Shown here one piece after another: positions 1 through 13,590 of a stretch of 64,000 bases of DNA (the first letter of the stretch is position 1; every line of letters begins with the position of its first letter). A program made the translations under genes and the position numbers. The stretch spans positions 62,001 to 126,000 of the forward strand of contig CAUYUJ010019618.1 of assembly GCA_963575745.1 (NCBI GenBank), given 5' to 3'. The notes under the pieces were generated by a model. That model was not told where the DNA came from. It saw only the letters and a program-made list of their open reading frames with translations, and did no database searches. The DNA comes from Prorocentrum cordatum (taxonomy: Eukaryota; Sar; Dinophyceae; Prorocentrales; Prorocentraceae).

Positions 1-3000
1 CGTGGTTCCTCCCCCGACGCGGACACCCAACCACCACGACGGCGAGCACGCTATGCATCACCTGACAGGCCCCAGGCGCCTTCAGGCCCTGGTACGCCCT
101 ACACTGCCCTCAAGCCACCGACACGCAACTTACGCAACACCATCCAGCGTGACCCAGCGGTCCCAGAGCCGCCGAAGAGCATACTTGACGCCCTGTACCA
201 AAACGGCTTCGCGCTAGGGAACAGTGGCGTGTCCACTGAGGACATCAAAGACGCTCTACGACTCCACGACCACCCTCGATTCACTCACGACCCAACACTC
301 CAAGTGCTGGGGCCGTGGACGGACATCATGCAGAGGCCACCGAACCGCCTCACTTGGGTGCTGGAAGACTCGGGCGGCAACTCGGGCGAGACAATTTTCC
401 CATACCTCACGTGGGACCTCCGCCAACCCACCACCGACGCGCCCACTGTCTTCTGGCATGGGACCCGCGGCGACCTTGCGGCCCGTCTTGCTGCCTGTGG
501 AGGGCACCTCTTGCCAGGCCCCCGCCGTGAAGCGAAGGGCCGAACTGGCCCAAACTCTGGCCGCACTTACACGAGTGTGCACCCTTCGTTGGCCGCGTGG
601 TACGCGATACCGCCCCACCCGCCCTACAGTCTCGAAGACGACACCCTCGCGTGGGGACCCATCGCACTCTGGATGTGCGAAGCCACCCAACCACCGCGCG
701 GGGAAAACAGGCACAACTACGTGAAAGGGGAGGCCCACGGAGCGCGCCTCATTTACCCTCGGGTCCTGAGCCTCCTCATCCGCATGGACTGGTGTGCCCC
801 CACAGAAGCTGCTTCCAGGTGCCGTGCCCTTCCACACGCCTATGGCATGGGTGACTGCGCGCACGCCCTCCACATTGCTGGCTACGATCATCCAGATCTC
901 CGTGAGGCGGCTGAAGCTCACGACCAGGAAGCTAGCACCAGGCGCAGATCAGCCATCGCGGCAGCATGGCCACCACCGCAGGCGCTATACTCGCCAGAAG
1001 CGGCGCGAGCATGGGCCAAACAGCACTACGACACGGAAGCAGCCACCAGGGACGACCCTAATCAGCCTCGACCACGTGTCTCGCTCCACATACTCCAGCT
1101 GGACCCGAAACCACTCATCGACCTGGTGTACACGGGCTTGCAAGCTGTCCCCGTGCGGGGGCACCCTGACGCACACGGGTCGCGCCCCAGCGGCTCCAGC
1201 CCTGGGGCCGCGTCGGGCCCACCACGCACGTACAAGTCAGGCACAGCCTTAGCCCACAGTCCAGACCCCTCATCGACGTCATCTGGAGTCGACGAACGCC
1301 GTACGCCTTCCCTCATCAGCGCGGCCGCCGCCCTCGCCCGAGGCCGCGCCCGTGCGCGACGATCTGCCTCTCGCTCGTCACGACAGAGCGACGGGAACTC
1401 CACCTCCGACAACAGCGGCATCGAGACGTGGGAGCACATTGTGACGGAGGAGGAGCCGACTGCCTACCACGTCCTCGCCTACCACGTGCGTGATGTGCGG
1501 TCCCGTGTCAACGCCCCTGGCATCGAGGTCTGGCTCGACCCTGGCGATCACCACGATGGCGCCTACTTACCGTGGGGGACGACAGTCATGGGCTACCGCG
1601 TCATTGACCCTACGGTGGACGGGCGTGACGGCTGGGTCATCCTCCACCATGATCACGGCGACACCACTACTAAGCTCTGGGCACCGACCCAAGTCCACGT
1701 TAAGGGGGACGACTCCTGGCGCACCGTCATGGTACCAGCGGATATGGGGCCCCAGTGGATCAGGTGCCATGCCGAGGACGCACGCCTCCCCGCCGAGGTT
1801 GTCCGCACTACAGGCCAATCCTGGTTTGCTGACGTCTGGCCCTTGTGGGATCGCCCGAGACCCCACCCAGACGACCCAGGCACAAACGAGCATGCGCTAC
1901 CGCCTTTACCAGGACGCTGGTCTTGCCTACAGTGTCGATTCCAATGCTGCCAATATTGCGCGGCTCGCCGCAACACACAGCTTGGCACCTCGGGTCAACC
2001 AACGTGCCCAGACTGCGGCCGCAGCGGACTGCGTACACTTATGGACTGGTCCACAGACTACTCGTGCAACAGTTGGACGTGTGCATACAGCACCAATAAG
2101 AGGGACTCCGACACATGCTGCCTGTCCAGCAGGTGTCCCCACCCCCCCAGGCCACACAACCAGCTCGACGTCCGTGCCACAGGGATGCCGCCGCACATCC
2201 TTGCCCGCCAATTCGGCAACGCGCCAGCCCTCCACGACCTCAAGGAACCCCCCCGAGCGCCTTCAGGCCCCGGGGGAGAACCTCCACAACCAGGGCAAGC
2301 AGGCTACCAGGGCCAATGGTACCTCCCACCACAGCCGCGGCGCGTCCCCAGGCAGGGATTGCCTGACGGCACAACGCGGCCACCTGGATTCACAGGAACG
2401 GGGATGCCCGAAGAACCTTCCCCCGACCAACCGCTTTGGAGGGAAGGCTATGTGCTCTTCAGCCCCCATCAGGCCCTCAAGGAGGAACTCACCTTCAACA
2501 AGACGGTCCGCCGACCCTTCTCCCTAGCCATTACCAACATGTACAGGGATCGTGTCACGGTCAGGACCGTCTGCGAGTTGATCGCCGAGCGCACCCACAT
2601 GACCCGCACCCGCTGGCGAGATGTGGTACTGTACTGGGACGCCGAGGGTGGTCCTGGGCCTCAAGCTCTCGACTACGATATGCGACTCTGTGACGCCATG
2701 GTGAGCCGTGCCACGACCGAAGCTGAGCTAAACCACGACCGCAGCAACCGTGGTAGTTTCTGCCTCTATGGACCAGCGCACCAGCGGGCCATCAACATTA
2801 CGGCGATCTCAGAGCCGCAGAACATCGACTACACGGAGCATGTGCGACGATACTCACCCGTAGGGGGGACCTACCCTGACCACGCCTTCGAGCACGTCTA
2901 TCGGGGCTGGCAGCGGCCCGACGTGCCCACCATCCTCCCCGACACCCGTCCCCTCTCGAGAGCCGACTGGCAGCGTCACCAACAGCACCAGCAGCGCATC

Positions 3001-6000
3001 CAGCAGCGGGACCAACGTGACGCAGGACAGCAGGGCACACCACGCTACCGCTCCCCTGCGCGAGTCCCGACAGGCGGTAACACGGCCTACGACGGGGTTG
3101 CCGCCTACCACCGTGGTCCCATAGGTGCCAGGCCTGCGGCTGCTGGAGCAGCCGCCTCCAGCTACGGCCAAGCCCCCAACGCCAGGGTTCACCCAGCGGC
3201 CAGCGGCTACTCGCGTGCACCCCTACATGCCCTAAGGGCCACCTCGCCAGTGCCAGGGTCCACGCGCGCCTGGGGCCTCTACTCAGGCCGACATGAGGGC
3301 CCCTCCAGCAACCAGCCTGCAGTGATAACCCCTGCGGCTTCAGCCCAGGGGGCTGCAACAAACCGTGGCAGGGCTGGGCGCCCCGAAGGATGGCGCGATG
3401 CGAACGTGCGCGCTTGGCAACCGCGCCAGCACACGCCCCCGCCAAACGTAGCTGCAGCACTGCGCCCTGCCCAGGCCAAACCTGCCCCACCTGTGCGGGA
3501 GAGGCAGCCGCTCACCCCGCTCGTCCTCACGCGCATCCAGGCGCATCGCAGCGCCTCCCCGAGGCACAGCGAGGGAAGCGCCCACCACGTCAGCCCCCGC
3601 CCAGACGCGGCCGACCCCGACCAGGCCACAGCCACGGCGGAAGGCGGCACAAGCGCCTCTCGCCAGCCCAGCCCATCACCCTGCGCGGCGCCGATCCGAT
3701 CCCCGAGCAGGGCGGATTCTGAGCGCGCTAATGCCCAGGCGACTTCGCCACGCGACCGTCACACGGGCGGGCGCGTCCCGCGCAGCAGGACCTGCAGCCG
3801 CCACAGTTCACGCAAGGCCCCAGGGAGCTCCACGAGCTCGCCGCCTCGCGAGACTCAGGCCGATGGCCGACCCCCCGAAGTGGTGCCACGCTTCGGAGCC
3901 AGCGTCATCGACCCCAGCCAGGTCGACCTCGAGCCGACGCCGTCCACGGACCACGAGCCGCAGCTGCCCACCCGCGTGATCGTCCCCATCGACGAGGCGC
4001 CAACCTTCGACCCGTTCAAGAACAAGTACCGTGTCAAGAACCTTGTGGCGGGTTTTGGCGGGGGCTCACCGCTCTCACCTCAGAGTCGGGGCGGTGCCCC
4101 CGCCACCTCGGCTGCTGCCGCGGCAGCTGCGGCCCCGCGGGGAATCAGCCCTGTCCGCAACGTGGGCCTCACGGCAGCGGGCATGGACGAGGCCCAGCGT
4201 CAGGCCTCCGATCGTGCTGCTGGAGCCGTTCCACCAGATGCTGCTCATCAAGACACTGACGGGGCGGGCGTGTCACCGCAGGAGGGACCAGCGGTGGCGC
4301 GTGCGCAGTACATGCGCGTGCGTTGTGCCGCCGCCGCGCCTGGCCGCCGCCGCTGTCTCGGCTTTGTCTTTGTGTTCGGCAGGATGGATCGAGGAGTCGC
4401 CTCCCTCTCCCACTGCCGCCGTCTCATTTCTCCTCCCCTCGCCCCCCGCAGTACAGGAGTGAGGAGGAATTTTCGTGACATTTTTACTAATATTTATGAA
4501 CCCCCCCTGGCGCAGTGCCGACCGTGTCCCGCCTACATGCTTGGCTTGATGGCGGCTTCAGCCCCGTTCAAGCTAACCCATAGTAACGCCATGAGCTCCT
4601 ACTGCGGCCAAGCCTCCTACTGGGGCGAGGGTCAAGCTGACCTCCACCGTGCGGGGCGCGCAAACCCCAGTTCCACCGATGGAGACGGGCCAGGTCGCTC
4701 CATACACCTCGTCAGCCTTAACATCACCAGTCTCTCAGCGAACTGGCCAACCATCACCGCCCTTGGTGTCGACCACAACGCCGCTGTCATAGCACTGCAG
4801 GAGACCCGACATGCCAAGCCGACTAGGCAAGCCATCGCTACCAGCGCCGCCAATCCTCTCCACGGTGGATACCACGCCAGTCTTGGGCCTGACCTTGATC
4901 TGGCGCGAGCCCAGCGCAGAGCTGCCCACGGCGGCACTGATCACACCGTTGTGGGCAACACTGGCGCCTCGGGAGGGGTCGCCATTCTCTCTAAGGATGC
5001 CATCGTCGACTCCACTGTCGACGACAATGCGCCCTGTATCGCCGCCCTCAAAGCCAAGAAAAGATGGCATGAGGTCTTTCTCCCACTCTGCACTCAACAC
5101 CGCCGTAGGCGGCGACGAAATAACCATGGGCCCGCGGGGATCTACATAGCGAGCCTTTACGGGATTGCTGGAGGAGACAGCACAGCTCTCTTTCGGCTCG
5201 CTGACTGTGCCGCCGCTAGGGTCGGCTCAGCACCCTACTTCATCTGCATGGACGCCAACACGAACATTGACGACAACCCACACCTTCTGCACATGTTGCA
5301 GCACGGATGGTCCAACGTTGCTGAGGGCACACCAGACCACACCATGCACACCTATGGCAATATCCCTGATTGGGACCGCGTCACCAAGTGCCCCCGCACT
5401 TCGCGCATCGATTATATCATTGCCAACCAGGCGGCGCGATCCCTTGTCACCGACTTCTGCTACCTTCGCGACTTGCCTGCGAAGTCACACGTTGGCCTGC
5501 AGGTCACGCTTGACCTCAGTCGCCTCGACCATACGGCCCGACGCCTTCTTGCCCCTACGCCCTACCCGCCCGACGACGGAGTTCATGAGGGGCACGAGCT
5601 GCAAGCACTTGGGACCCTCATCGCTGGGCGATACCAGGACCGCATGGAGCAGGCCGACGCACGAGACGACGTGGAGCGCATGTTCACCCTGGCTAACGAG
5701 GCCAGTCATGAGTACCATCTCACCCGTCTACGTGATCTGCCACCTCCACCGCCCCACCAACCAAAAAAGAAGACCCCCACCATGCACGGGCTCACGCCTA
5801 CGTTCGAGGATCGACCGGTTGTCCCCCGCGCGTTCCCCACCTACGGAGCTTCCACGATTCATATGAACCGACTGCGCAAGCTCCATCGGCAACTCTGCGA
5901 GCTCCGTTTCATCGGACAGCACCACCATCTAGATTGCCGTGCTATCCCGCCGTACCTCGTGCAGCGCATCGACTGCACGTGGGCCGCGGCCCGTCTCTTG

Positions 6001-7222
6001 TGCCACAAGCTGCGCCCCACGGTTCTCCTGGAATTCCCCGAGGCCTGGGCCCCAGACGAGCCAGTGCCGCACGGGGAGCACCTTGACGTTTTGATCCAAC
6101 ATCTCGACTTAGAGCTGGCGCGACGCGCGAACCGTGCCAAGGCGGAACGCATCAGGATATGGGCCGAGGGCGTCCGTGAGCCAAGCGGGCGAAAGGCGGC
6201 CATATACGCACGAGCTGCTGATAGCTCGCCCACGGCGTATCTCCGCACGCCTACCACTCCTGACGATACGCAACTCCACTGCGACACCAACGCCTTCAAA
6301 CCTGACGAAGCTTGCACGGACGACAGCGACGCTGACACCGAAGCTGGCGGCTTCAGCCCCGGCGACGGTAGTTCGCCCGACACGGACAGCGACGAAGACC
6401 ACACCCGTGAACCACCACCTGCGCAAGTCCCCGACATCCTCCCTGCCAACGCCATTGTTGCTAACACCAAGGACATGCTGAAGCTCATGGTCGACACCTG
6501 GGAGCCCATCTTGGGCAGGTACCGCGCACGTGCGGGACATGATGCCGAAGCCATGCCGACGTGGGCCGACTTCTACGACGAGTACCGACAGGAGCTGCCT
6601 ACGCCATCACCAGCTACCCCTTTCCACCTCACCGACGACCAACTCATCCACTTCATTCGCACCCGTTCACCGAGACGCGCGGGGGGTCTGGACGGTTGGA
6701 CTACCAAGGAGGCAAAGGAGCTTCCCGACGACATTCTTCGCCTCTTTGCCAGCGTCCTACGAGCTATGCAACGCACTGGCACCATCCCAGAACCCCTCCT
6801 CCACGTCCCAAACCCGTGTCTCCGAAAAGGCCGAGGCGAACTCCCAACGGACCAACGACTTCTCTCGGTGCTTTCCGTTTGGATGTATGCGTGGGAAGCA
6901 CCAGCTTACCGCAGCCTCACGGACTGGCGGAAAGGATGGACCCACGCCACGAGTTTTGGCGCTGTTCCCAAAGCTACCATTGGGGACGTCAGCACTTCTC
7001 TCGCCCTTCGCATTGAACACGCCAGAGCCCTTCTCCTGCCCTTGGCTGGAGCTGCCCTGGACCGTCAGAAGTGTTTCGACTATCTCATCACGGACATATG
7101 CCTTAACCTCGCGCTTCACGCGGGGTGCCCCCAAGACATCGTTACTGTCCGCAGAAACTTCTACAGGCGCCACAAACGTTACATCCGCATGAACGGGCGT
7201 ACTCTAAGGAACTGGCCAGGAC
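1..7222 (+). pseudogene. Retrotransposon polyprotein, 5' part: ART-like segment, Cys fingers, EEP endonuclease, start of reverse transcriptase
   Basis: Reading frame 1 is open from base 1; an internal GTG at 229 is not a convincing start. In order: a segment at about 448-760 with FWHGTRGDL, GRTYTSVHPSLAAWYA and KGEAHGARLIYPRVL, which resembles ADP-ribosyltransferase/PARP-fold spacing; Cys-rich fingers (SCLQCRFQCCQYC, CPDCGRSG) at about 1,915-2,140; a long Pro/Ser/Arg-rich stretch; then an EEP endonuclease at about 4,700-5,515 (ALQETRH, GGVAILSKD, ICMDANTN, SRIDYIIA, KSHVGLQV). From about 6,620 the RT thumb/finger region starts (RAGGLDGWTTKEAKELP), with palm motif A as ALDRQKCFDYL near 7,054-7,080. 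RT sense is lost after RRHKRYIRMNG at about 7,200, although the frame stays open to 8,166. ORF1 and ORF2 are not separated by a stop; 4,260-4,690 may be a spacer that happens to be open. Confidence 0.8.
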
Positions 7223-8081
7223 AAACGGTCACCTCCAGGGAAGCTCTTGGTCCCTGGACGACATTAAGCTGCTCATGTGCGTCTGGACCAAGAGACAGCA
7301 TCGCTACGTGCCGCGGTCACTCAGCACTACCTTTGTTGACGACAGCAACTCCACTACCCACACCGCGCCCGAGTTGCAGAAGTCTCTTGATGAAACCGCC
7401 AAGTTTGATCGATTTTCTGGTCAACGCATTCATCCTGGAAAAGTGGCGGGGTGGGCGCTTACTGACGAGCTTCACACCGCCGTTACCCAGCTCACCTTGG
7501 CGGAACGGCCCTTACGCGTGGTCGACTCCTTCAAGCTCGTCGGAAGTTACATCAACGCCGAGGCAGCGCCGGCTCCAGCCGCGCTCAACCTCACGGCCAC
7601 CGCTGACGCCCGTGTTCGCAGGGCGACTAGTCGCCTGCCGCGTATTGGCAAGCTCCCATCTCCGATGCGTATTAAGGCGCGGCACGCCCGCTCCCTTGCT
7701 GCCAGCGTCTGTACCACGGGCACTGACATCCAAGCCCCATCAGGCCCCGTCAAAACTGCCTACAACCATGCCCTTAAGGCGGCTATCCGCCCCAAGGGAA
7801 ACAGGTGGGTCGAGTTTTGGACTCTCATGGCCGTGTGCGTCCCAGGGCACGCCCTGGAGATTGACGCCATTATGCAGCGTGAAGTCTTCCTGTGCCTGCG
7901 GCGACAGGTCAACCGCGACGCCACTCTCTGCGGCCTCGTCAGGGATCTCCAACACCATGTCCAGACCCTTTTGGGGGAGGACCTGTTGGACGACTTGTCC
8001 AGACGCTTCAGCAGCTCCGTTGGACTTGGCCCACATTTGGCACCATGTACGACGACTGGGGCTGTCAGATCAGTTGGCTGA
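7212..8081 (+). pseudogene. Reverse transcriptase, C-terminal palm and thumb (second frame)
   Basis: Sense resumes in frame 3 with GHLQGSSWSLDDIKLLM, a GxxQG-type motif, followed by the catalytic F-V-D-D at 7,332-7,343 (STTFVDDSN). After this come FSGQRIHPGK and LVGSYIN, typical of the RT palm/thumb in LINE proteins. The join with the upstream frame around 7,210-7,222 requires a 1-nt shift, so the enzyme is split just before the active-site Asp pair. The frame ends at a stop at 8,081. An active parent element would need both halves in one frame. Confidence 0.75.
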
Positions 8082-9353
8082 ACCTCCCCCAAAACGCCTT
8101 CCTTCACATGCTGCGCGCCTCGCAACGCAGAGCCTTTTTGAGAAAAATCAAGCCACGGCGGCATGACCTTGGACACCTGGCTTCGGTCAGACAGGGCCTC
8201 GACCTTTTCGCCAGCACGTGGCTCGCCCGCACCAAAGGAGCTGCCAAATGCAACGCATGGCAGCTGGCGCTCCTTTTAAATTACCTGTCGGGCGGGGACC
8301 ACACCCAACAGCGACGTTCTCGATCAAATACGTCCGCTGACCCCAGCCCTATTTGCCGTTACTGTGATGAGGAAGAGGAAACCCAGGAGCACACTGTGCG
8401 TGACTGCAAGTGCTGGGCCCGTGAAAGAGTCCCTCTCACCACCCTCATCAGTGACGAGCAGTGGGCCCGTCTTCCTCCGCACACAAGACATTGCGGGCTC
8501 TTCGATGAGGACCCAGCCCTCCTCGATCTGCAAGCCGACCTCGCGAGGGACCCGCTACCTCAACCCATACCGCGGCCCCCGCCTGAGGGAGATCCTGCGG
8601 CTTCAGCCCAGGACTCCTACACCACCTACCTTGACCACGACACTGGTTGGACATGGGTCTACGCTGCCACGGACGGTGCATGCACCAACCAAGCCATCCC
8701 TTTGCTTGCAAGAGCGGGCTACGGCGTCTACTACGGCATCGACCACCGCATGAACTACAGTGCGCGCGTTCACGGCATCACGCAGAACGCACAGCTTGCG
8801 GAGACCCTCGCCATTGTCCACCTCACGGCATGTGCTGAACGGCCCGTACACGTCTTCGTGGACAACCAGGCGGTGGTCGACGGCTTCCAAAGGATCATCG
8901 ACGGACACTCACCTCCGCAGGGCACGCACGTGGAGTTCTGGGAAAAGGTCCACCGATGTGTCATGGCCAAGCCAAACATGTTCCGCGTAGAGAAAGTCGC
9001 TAGCCACCAGGGCGACACGGGCATCGACCTCGGGCTCATCGGGCCCATCGCGGAGGAGTTCAATCGTCAGGCCGACGCCCTCGCCACAGCGGCGGCACGT
9101 ACTCATAACCTTCCAGACGACATCGTTGAAGCTGCCAAAGCACGACATCGCCAAGCGACCGTGCTCCATGGAGTCGCCGTTGCCATCTACGAGCGGAGAC
9201 ATCGTACACTCCCTCTCCCACACCGCAGGGCTGGGTTCACAGCTGCAGAACTAAACAAAATGGAACCAAATCCCCTGCTGTCTGACCAGGCTCCACCCGC
9301 GGCTGGACCAGACATCCCACAAAACCCCGACGAGCTCTGGGCCGAGGCCCAAC
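8027..9353 (+). pseudogene. zf-RVT-like knuckle and RNase H domain (third frame)
   Basis: Frame 2 carries WPTFGTMYDDWGCQISWL, then a zinc knuckle ICRYCDEEEETQEHTVRDC (C-x2-C, H, C) at about 8,346-8,405, then RNase H. The RNase H catalytic residues are visible in order: Asp in YAATDGACT (near 8,665), Glu in QLAETLAIV (near 8,800), Asp in HVFVDNQAVVDGF (near 8,860), and NRQADALA (near 9,065) after KVASHQGDTG. The domain would remove the RNA strand during target-primed reverse transcription. The open frame itself continues to 9,508, but sense moves to the next frame near 9,350. Confidence 0.8.
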
Positions 9354-10418
9354 GGGTGGTTATTCGACGAACAGGAGGACGACCCGTTCGGCTTTGGTGG
9401 AGGTTTGGACTTCCTGGGCGACGAGTCAGCCAGCGCCAACCCTGCCCCGGCGGGCACCCGCACGGCGCCCCCGACTCCGCCATTGAGTGCGTCAGCCCAC
9501 CCACATGACAACGCCGTTCCTTTTCAAGACGCTGATGAGCAGGACGATGACCTTTTCAGCCTCGGTGGGGGATCGGACGCTTTGGACGACGGACCAGCCA
9601 ACGAAAACCCCGCCCCGTCGGGAAACCTCGCAAACCCCACTGCGACGCCGTCCCCAAGAGCGTTAACGCCCACATACGGCGACATCGGTCACCGCCAAGA
9701 CGCCGACCACGACCCTGGTGCCCCCCGAGGACTGAGTGGCATTGAGGACGCACCGCCGACACCATACGCTGCCGACCATGCCGCCCCACCGAGACACCAA
9801 CCCTCTACGCGACCGACCTCAGCGGCCTTGCACGGCATCACGACTGGTCCCACCGAGCATACCACTCCGCCTCCCCATCGCCAGCGACCCGCGGGGGCGG
9901 CTTCAGCCCCCCCGCAGGGTACTAAGCCAGACAGGCCCTCGTGCCCCACCCACGCTTCCTCCGTAGCTGAGCGAGAGGAAGCGGCTCCCCTGACCTCTCG
10001 GGGCGCGGCCCTAGCGGCTCCAGCCCTGGGGTCGCGCCGGCCCCTCCACTCACCTTTCAAGGGTGACGGACGTCAGCGTTCAGGGTCCCGCACGCCGCTA
10101 GCCCACCTGGACAGGCGTACCGAGGACCTCGCCTCTGTCTCGAGATCCTCGGCGGATGTCACTGAGCAGCCACCTCTCACCGACCGTGAAACCGAGCTGT
10201 CACAGGCTATGGCTGCCCTTCAGCAGAGGTGCTTAGCTCTCGCCGCGGACCTCGCCGCTGCCCAAGCTCGTCAAGGACCTCTACTCCAGCGCCTCCACAG
10301 CGCTGGGCGAGCCTTCGCCGAGCTGCTCACGACCTCGCCCGATGGTGTCGTGCCGTCACTCAACATTCAAGCTATGTTGTCATCGTTCCGCGGCGCTCCA
10401 CCTGGTGCCCCGCGCTAA
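9354..10418 (+). pseudogene. C-terminal Pro/Ala-rich tail of the retrotransposon protein
   Basis: Frame 3 reads WLFDEQEDDPFGFGGGLDFLGDES and then a second, similar acidic segment, DDLFSLGGGSDALDD. Both are followed by the same ANPAP/ENPAPSG pattern, so the tail contains an imperfect internal duplication. A Pro/Thr/Ser-rich stretch follows, then a short amphipathic Leu/Ala helix (AMAALQQRCLALAADLAAAQ), and a stop at 10,418. No known domain is recognised. It is assigned to the retroelement because it continues directly from the RNase H region after a 1-nt shift near 9,350 and has the same composition as the ORF1 part. Confidence 0.6.
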
Positions 10419-11640
<1,222 letters not shown>

Positions 11641-11880
11641 GCTGCATCATCATCATCATCATCATCTTCATCCTCCTCCCCGTCATCATCGGCCTCCTCC
11701 TCCTCGCCCTCCTCCTCCTCCTCCTCCTCCTCATCGTCGTCGTCGCCGTCCTCCTCCTACTCCTCCTCCTCGTCATCATCAGCCTCCTCCCCCATCCCCT
11801 CCCCCTCCTCCTCCTCCTCCTCCTCCTCCTCCTCCTCCTCCCCCTCATCATCGTCATCATCACCGTCCTCCTCCCCCTCG
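11641..11880 (+). repeat. Trinucleotide tract, (TCA/TCC/TCG)n
   Basis: A run of TCA, TCC and TCG triplets, with longer CTC/TCC stretches at 11,690-11,730 and 11,805-11,842. It is open in several frames (poly-Ser, poly-Leu, poly-Arg on the reverse), which is a low-complexity artefact rather than a gene. Confidence 0.9.
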
Positions 11881-12246
11881 TGGCCCTCTCGGCCCCCCGT
11901 CGCCGCGGTCGCCTCTTCGCGACGCCGCGTCTACGCGCAGTCCTCGCGCCGGCGCAACCCGACCGACCAATCGGGCAAGTGATTCAAGTGCACCTACGGC
12001 GGCGACGACGACGACGGTGACGATGACGACGGCGACGACGACTCGCCTTGCCGACCCATTCCTGCCACTTCTCATCGTTGGCCGCCACGACCCGCTCGAC
12101 GGCCTCGCCATGGCCCGCCTCGCGCATATATGCGCGAACCGCTCGAGCGCGAGCTCCGAGAACACCCGCGCCTCGACTACGGCGACGGCAACGACGACGG
12201 CGACGACGACGACGACGATGACGCCTGCCACGCGTGCGCGAGGGAG

Positions 12247-12280
12247 CACTCGTAATCCCAGTGCACTGGGATTACGAGTG
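12247..12280. repeat. Perfect 34-bp palindrome
   Basis: The half-site CACTCGTAATCCCAGTG is followed immediately by its exact reverse complement, with no spacer. It lies in a GC-rich, gene-free stretch (11,880-12,830). It could extrude as a cruciform or be a dyad protein-binding site; nothing nearby decides its role. Confidence 0.95.
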
Positions 12281-12699
12281 GGAACCACGGCTCGTCCGCC
12301 CACCGCGGCCTGCGCGGCGTCGGCTGACCAGCCTCCTTCTCGTCGTCGCTCGTCGCGTGCCGCATCTGCGGGTGCGTCGCCGCCGCCCTCTCCGCCGCGC
12401 AGTCGGCGTCGCGGCGCGCCCGCTTCGCGGCGGGCGCGGTCGGCGGCAGCTCCGCGGCCTCAACGGGGCGCACCCCCGCGCGCCGCGCGGAGGTGGGGCG
12501 GTGGAAAACCACTCGCCTTGGCGCCGGCCTCCGAGCCGCCATGCGCGGCGACGAACGCCGACTTGGGGGTGGGTGGCGGCGCCCGCGCGGCGGCGCCTGG
12601 AGGTGCAATCGGCGGAACGGACATCGCTCCCAGCCGATGGCTGCAGCTCGGGGGGCGGGCTTGCACCAGCGAGGCGGCAGCTCGCAGGACGCCCAATTC

Positions 12700-13590
12700 A
12701 ATGGCACATCACGACACGCATGACCACAACACAACAGCGACGAAAACATGGAAAACAAACGCATGTACACCTCAAGCCGCACCACCCGCTAACCCGCGAT
12801 CGAAGCACCACCCGCGAATCCGATAACATCTTGATCGGGGGAGGCAACCGCCCCCCCCCCCCAAAAAAAAAAAACGAACCGTGCACGACGTCATGATCGC
12901 ACCACCACACGCGCAACCAATGAAAACACATGCACCGATCAAGCTTCCCATCCGAAATACGATAAAAGTATGTAACACAGCGTGGTCGGGATGCCGCGTG
13001 CAAAGCAAAAAGTCACAATATCACATGCAACGCGCTTGAAACACACTGAAGAAAACACGCGAGACAGCCATAACTGCAACTCGCCACGGTCTAAAGAACG
13101 CACGGAAAACACAGAGAAACCATTTCAGATTGTTAACGCGCCATAATCGGAATACCACTTTGCAGCAAATGAGCGTCGCAATATCACATGCAAAAAAAGG
13201 AACAAAAACAATACGTGCAGCGCATGGTCTCCCTAATATCGCATGCAAAACAGGTGGGGCAACAATAAATGTAAGACATCATGGTCGAAACACAGCATGC
13301 AAACCTACATGGAAAAACAAAAAACGGAATCAACTTAGCGACCACTCCGATTTCACGAAAAAAAGCCACTGCGGATCCACATCGTGATCGAACCAACACA
13401 TGTCAACCCACAGAAAACAACAACAACAACACACATCGAACCAATCACACGCAAAAACCAAAAACACAATACTTACATGCGGAACAACCCGATTAGGCAA
13501 CCAACAGGACAACACATGAGACAACTGCTTCTGTAGCATACCATGACCTGACAACCATACACAACAACAGTGCGTACAAACAATGACAGC
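12700..13590. repeat. Degenerate A-rich repeats around a CATGCAA core
   Basis: The base composition drops sharply in GC here. The words atcacatgcaa, gcatgcaaa and catggtcgaaac/cgtgatcgaacc recur at irregular spacing of roughly 60-80 bp. No gene is seen. A C9/A11 homopolymer junction lies at 12,853-12,874. Confidence 0.5.

Larger units (their letters stand above)
1..10418 (+). mobile_element. Non-LTR (LINE-like) retrotransposon, frameshifted, 5' end outside the window
   Basis: One coding trail runs left to right with the protein order typical of an EEP-type LINE: an ORF1-like region with Cys-rich fingers, an EEP/APE-like endonuclease, reverse transcriptase, a zf-RVT-like zinc knuckle and RNase H, then a Pro/Ala-rich tail ending at 10,418. 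The frame is open from base 1, so the true start lies upstream. The recognisable domains sit in successive frames with switches near 7,220, 8,030 and 9,350; this is seen directly and implies an inactive copy or sequence errors. No poly(A) tail or target-site duplication was found at the right end, which runs into GC-rich DNA and a CT tract. No LTR was seen. Confidence 0.85.

Noticed and set aside
12247-12280. Primate Alu contamination, because of the GTAATCCCAG word
   Set aside because: Only about 11 bp agree with Alu; the surrounding sequence is unlike Alu, and the palindrome explains the word.
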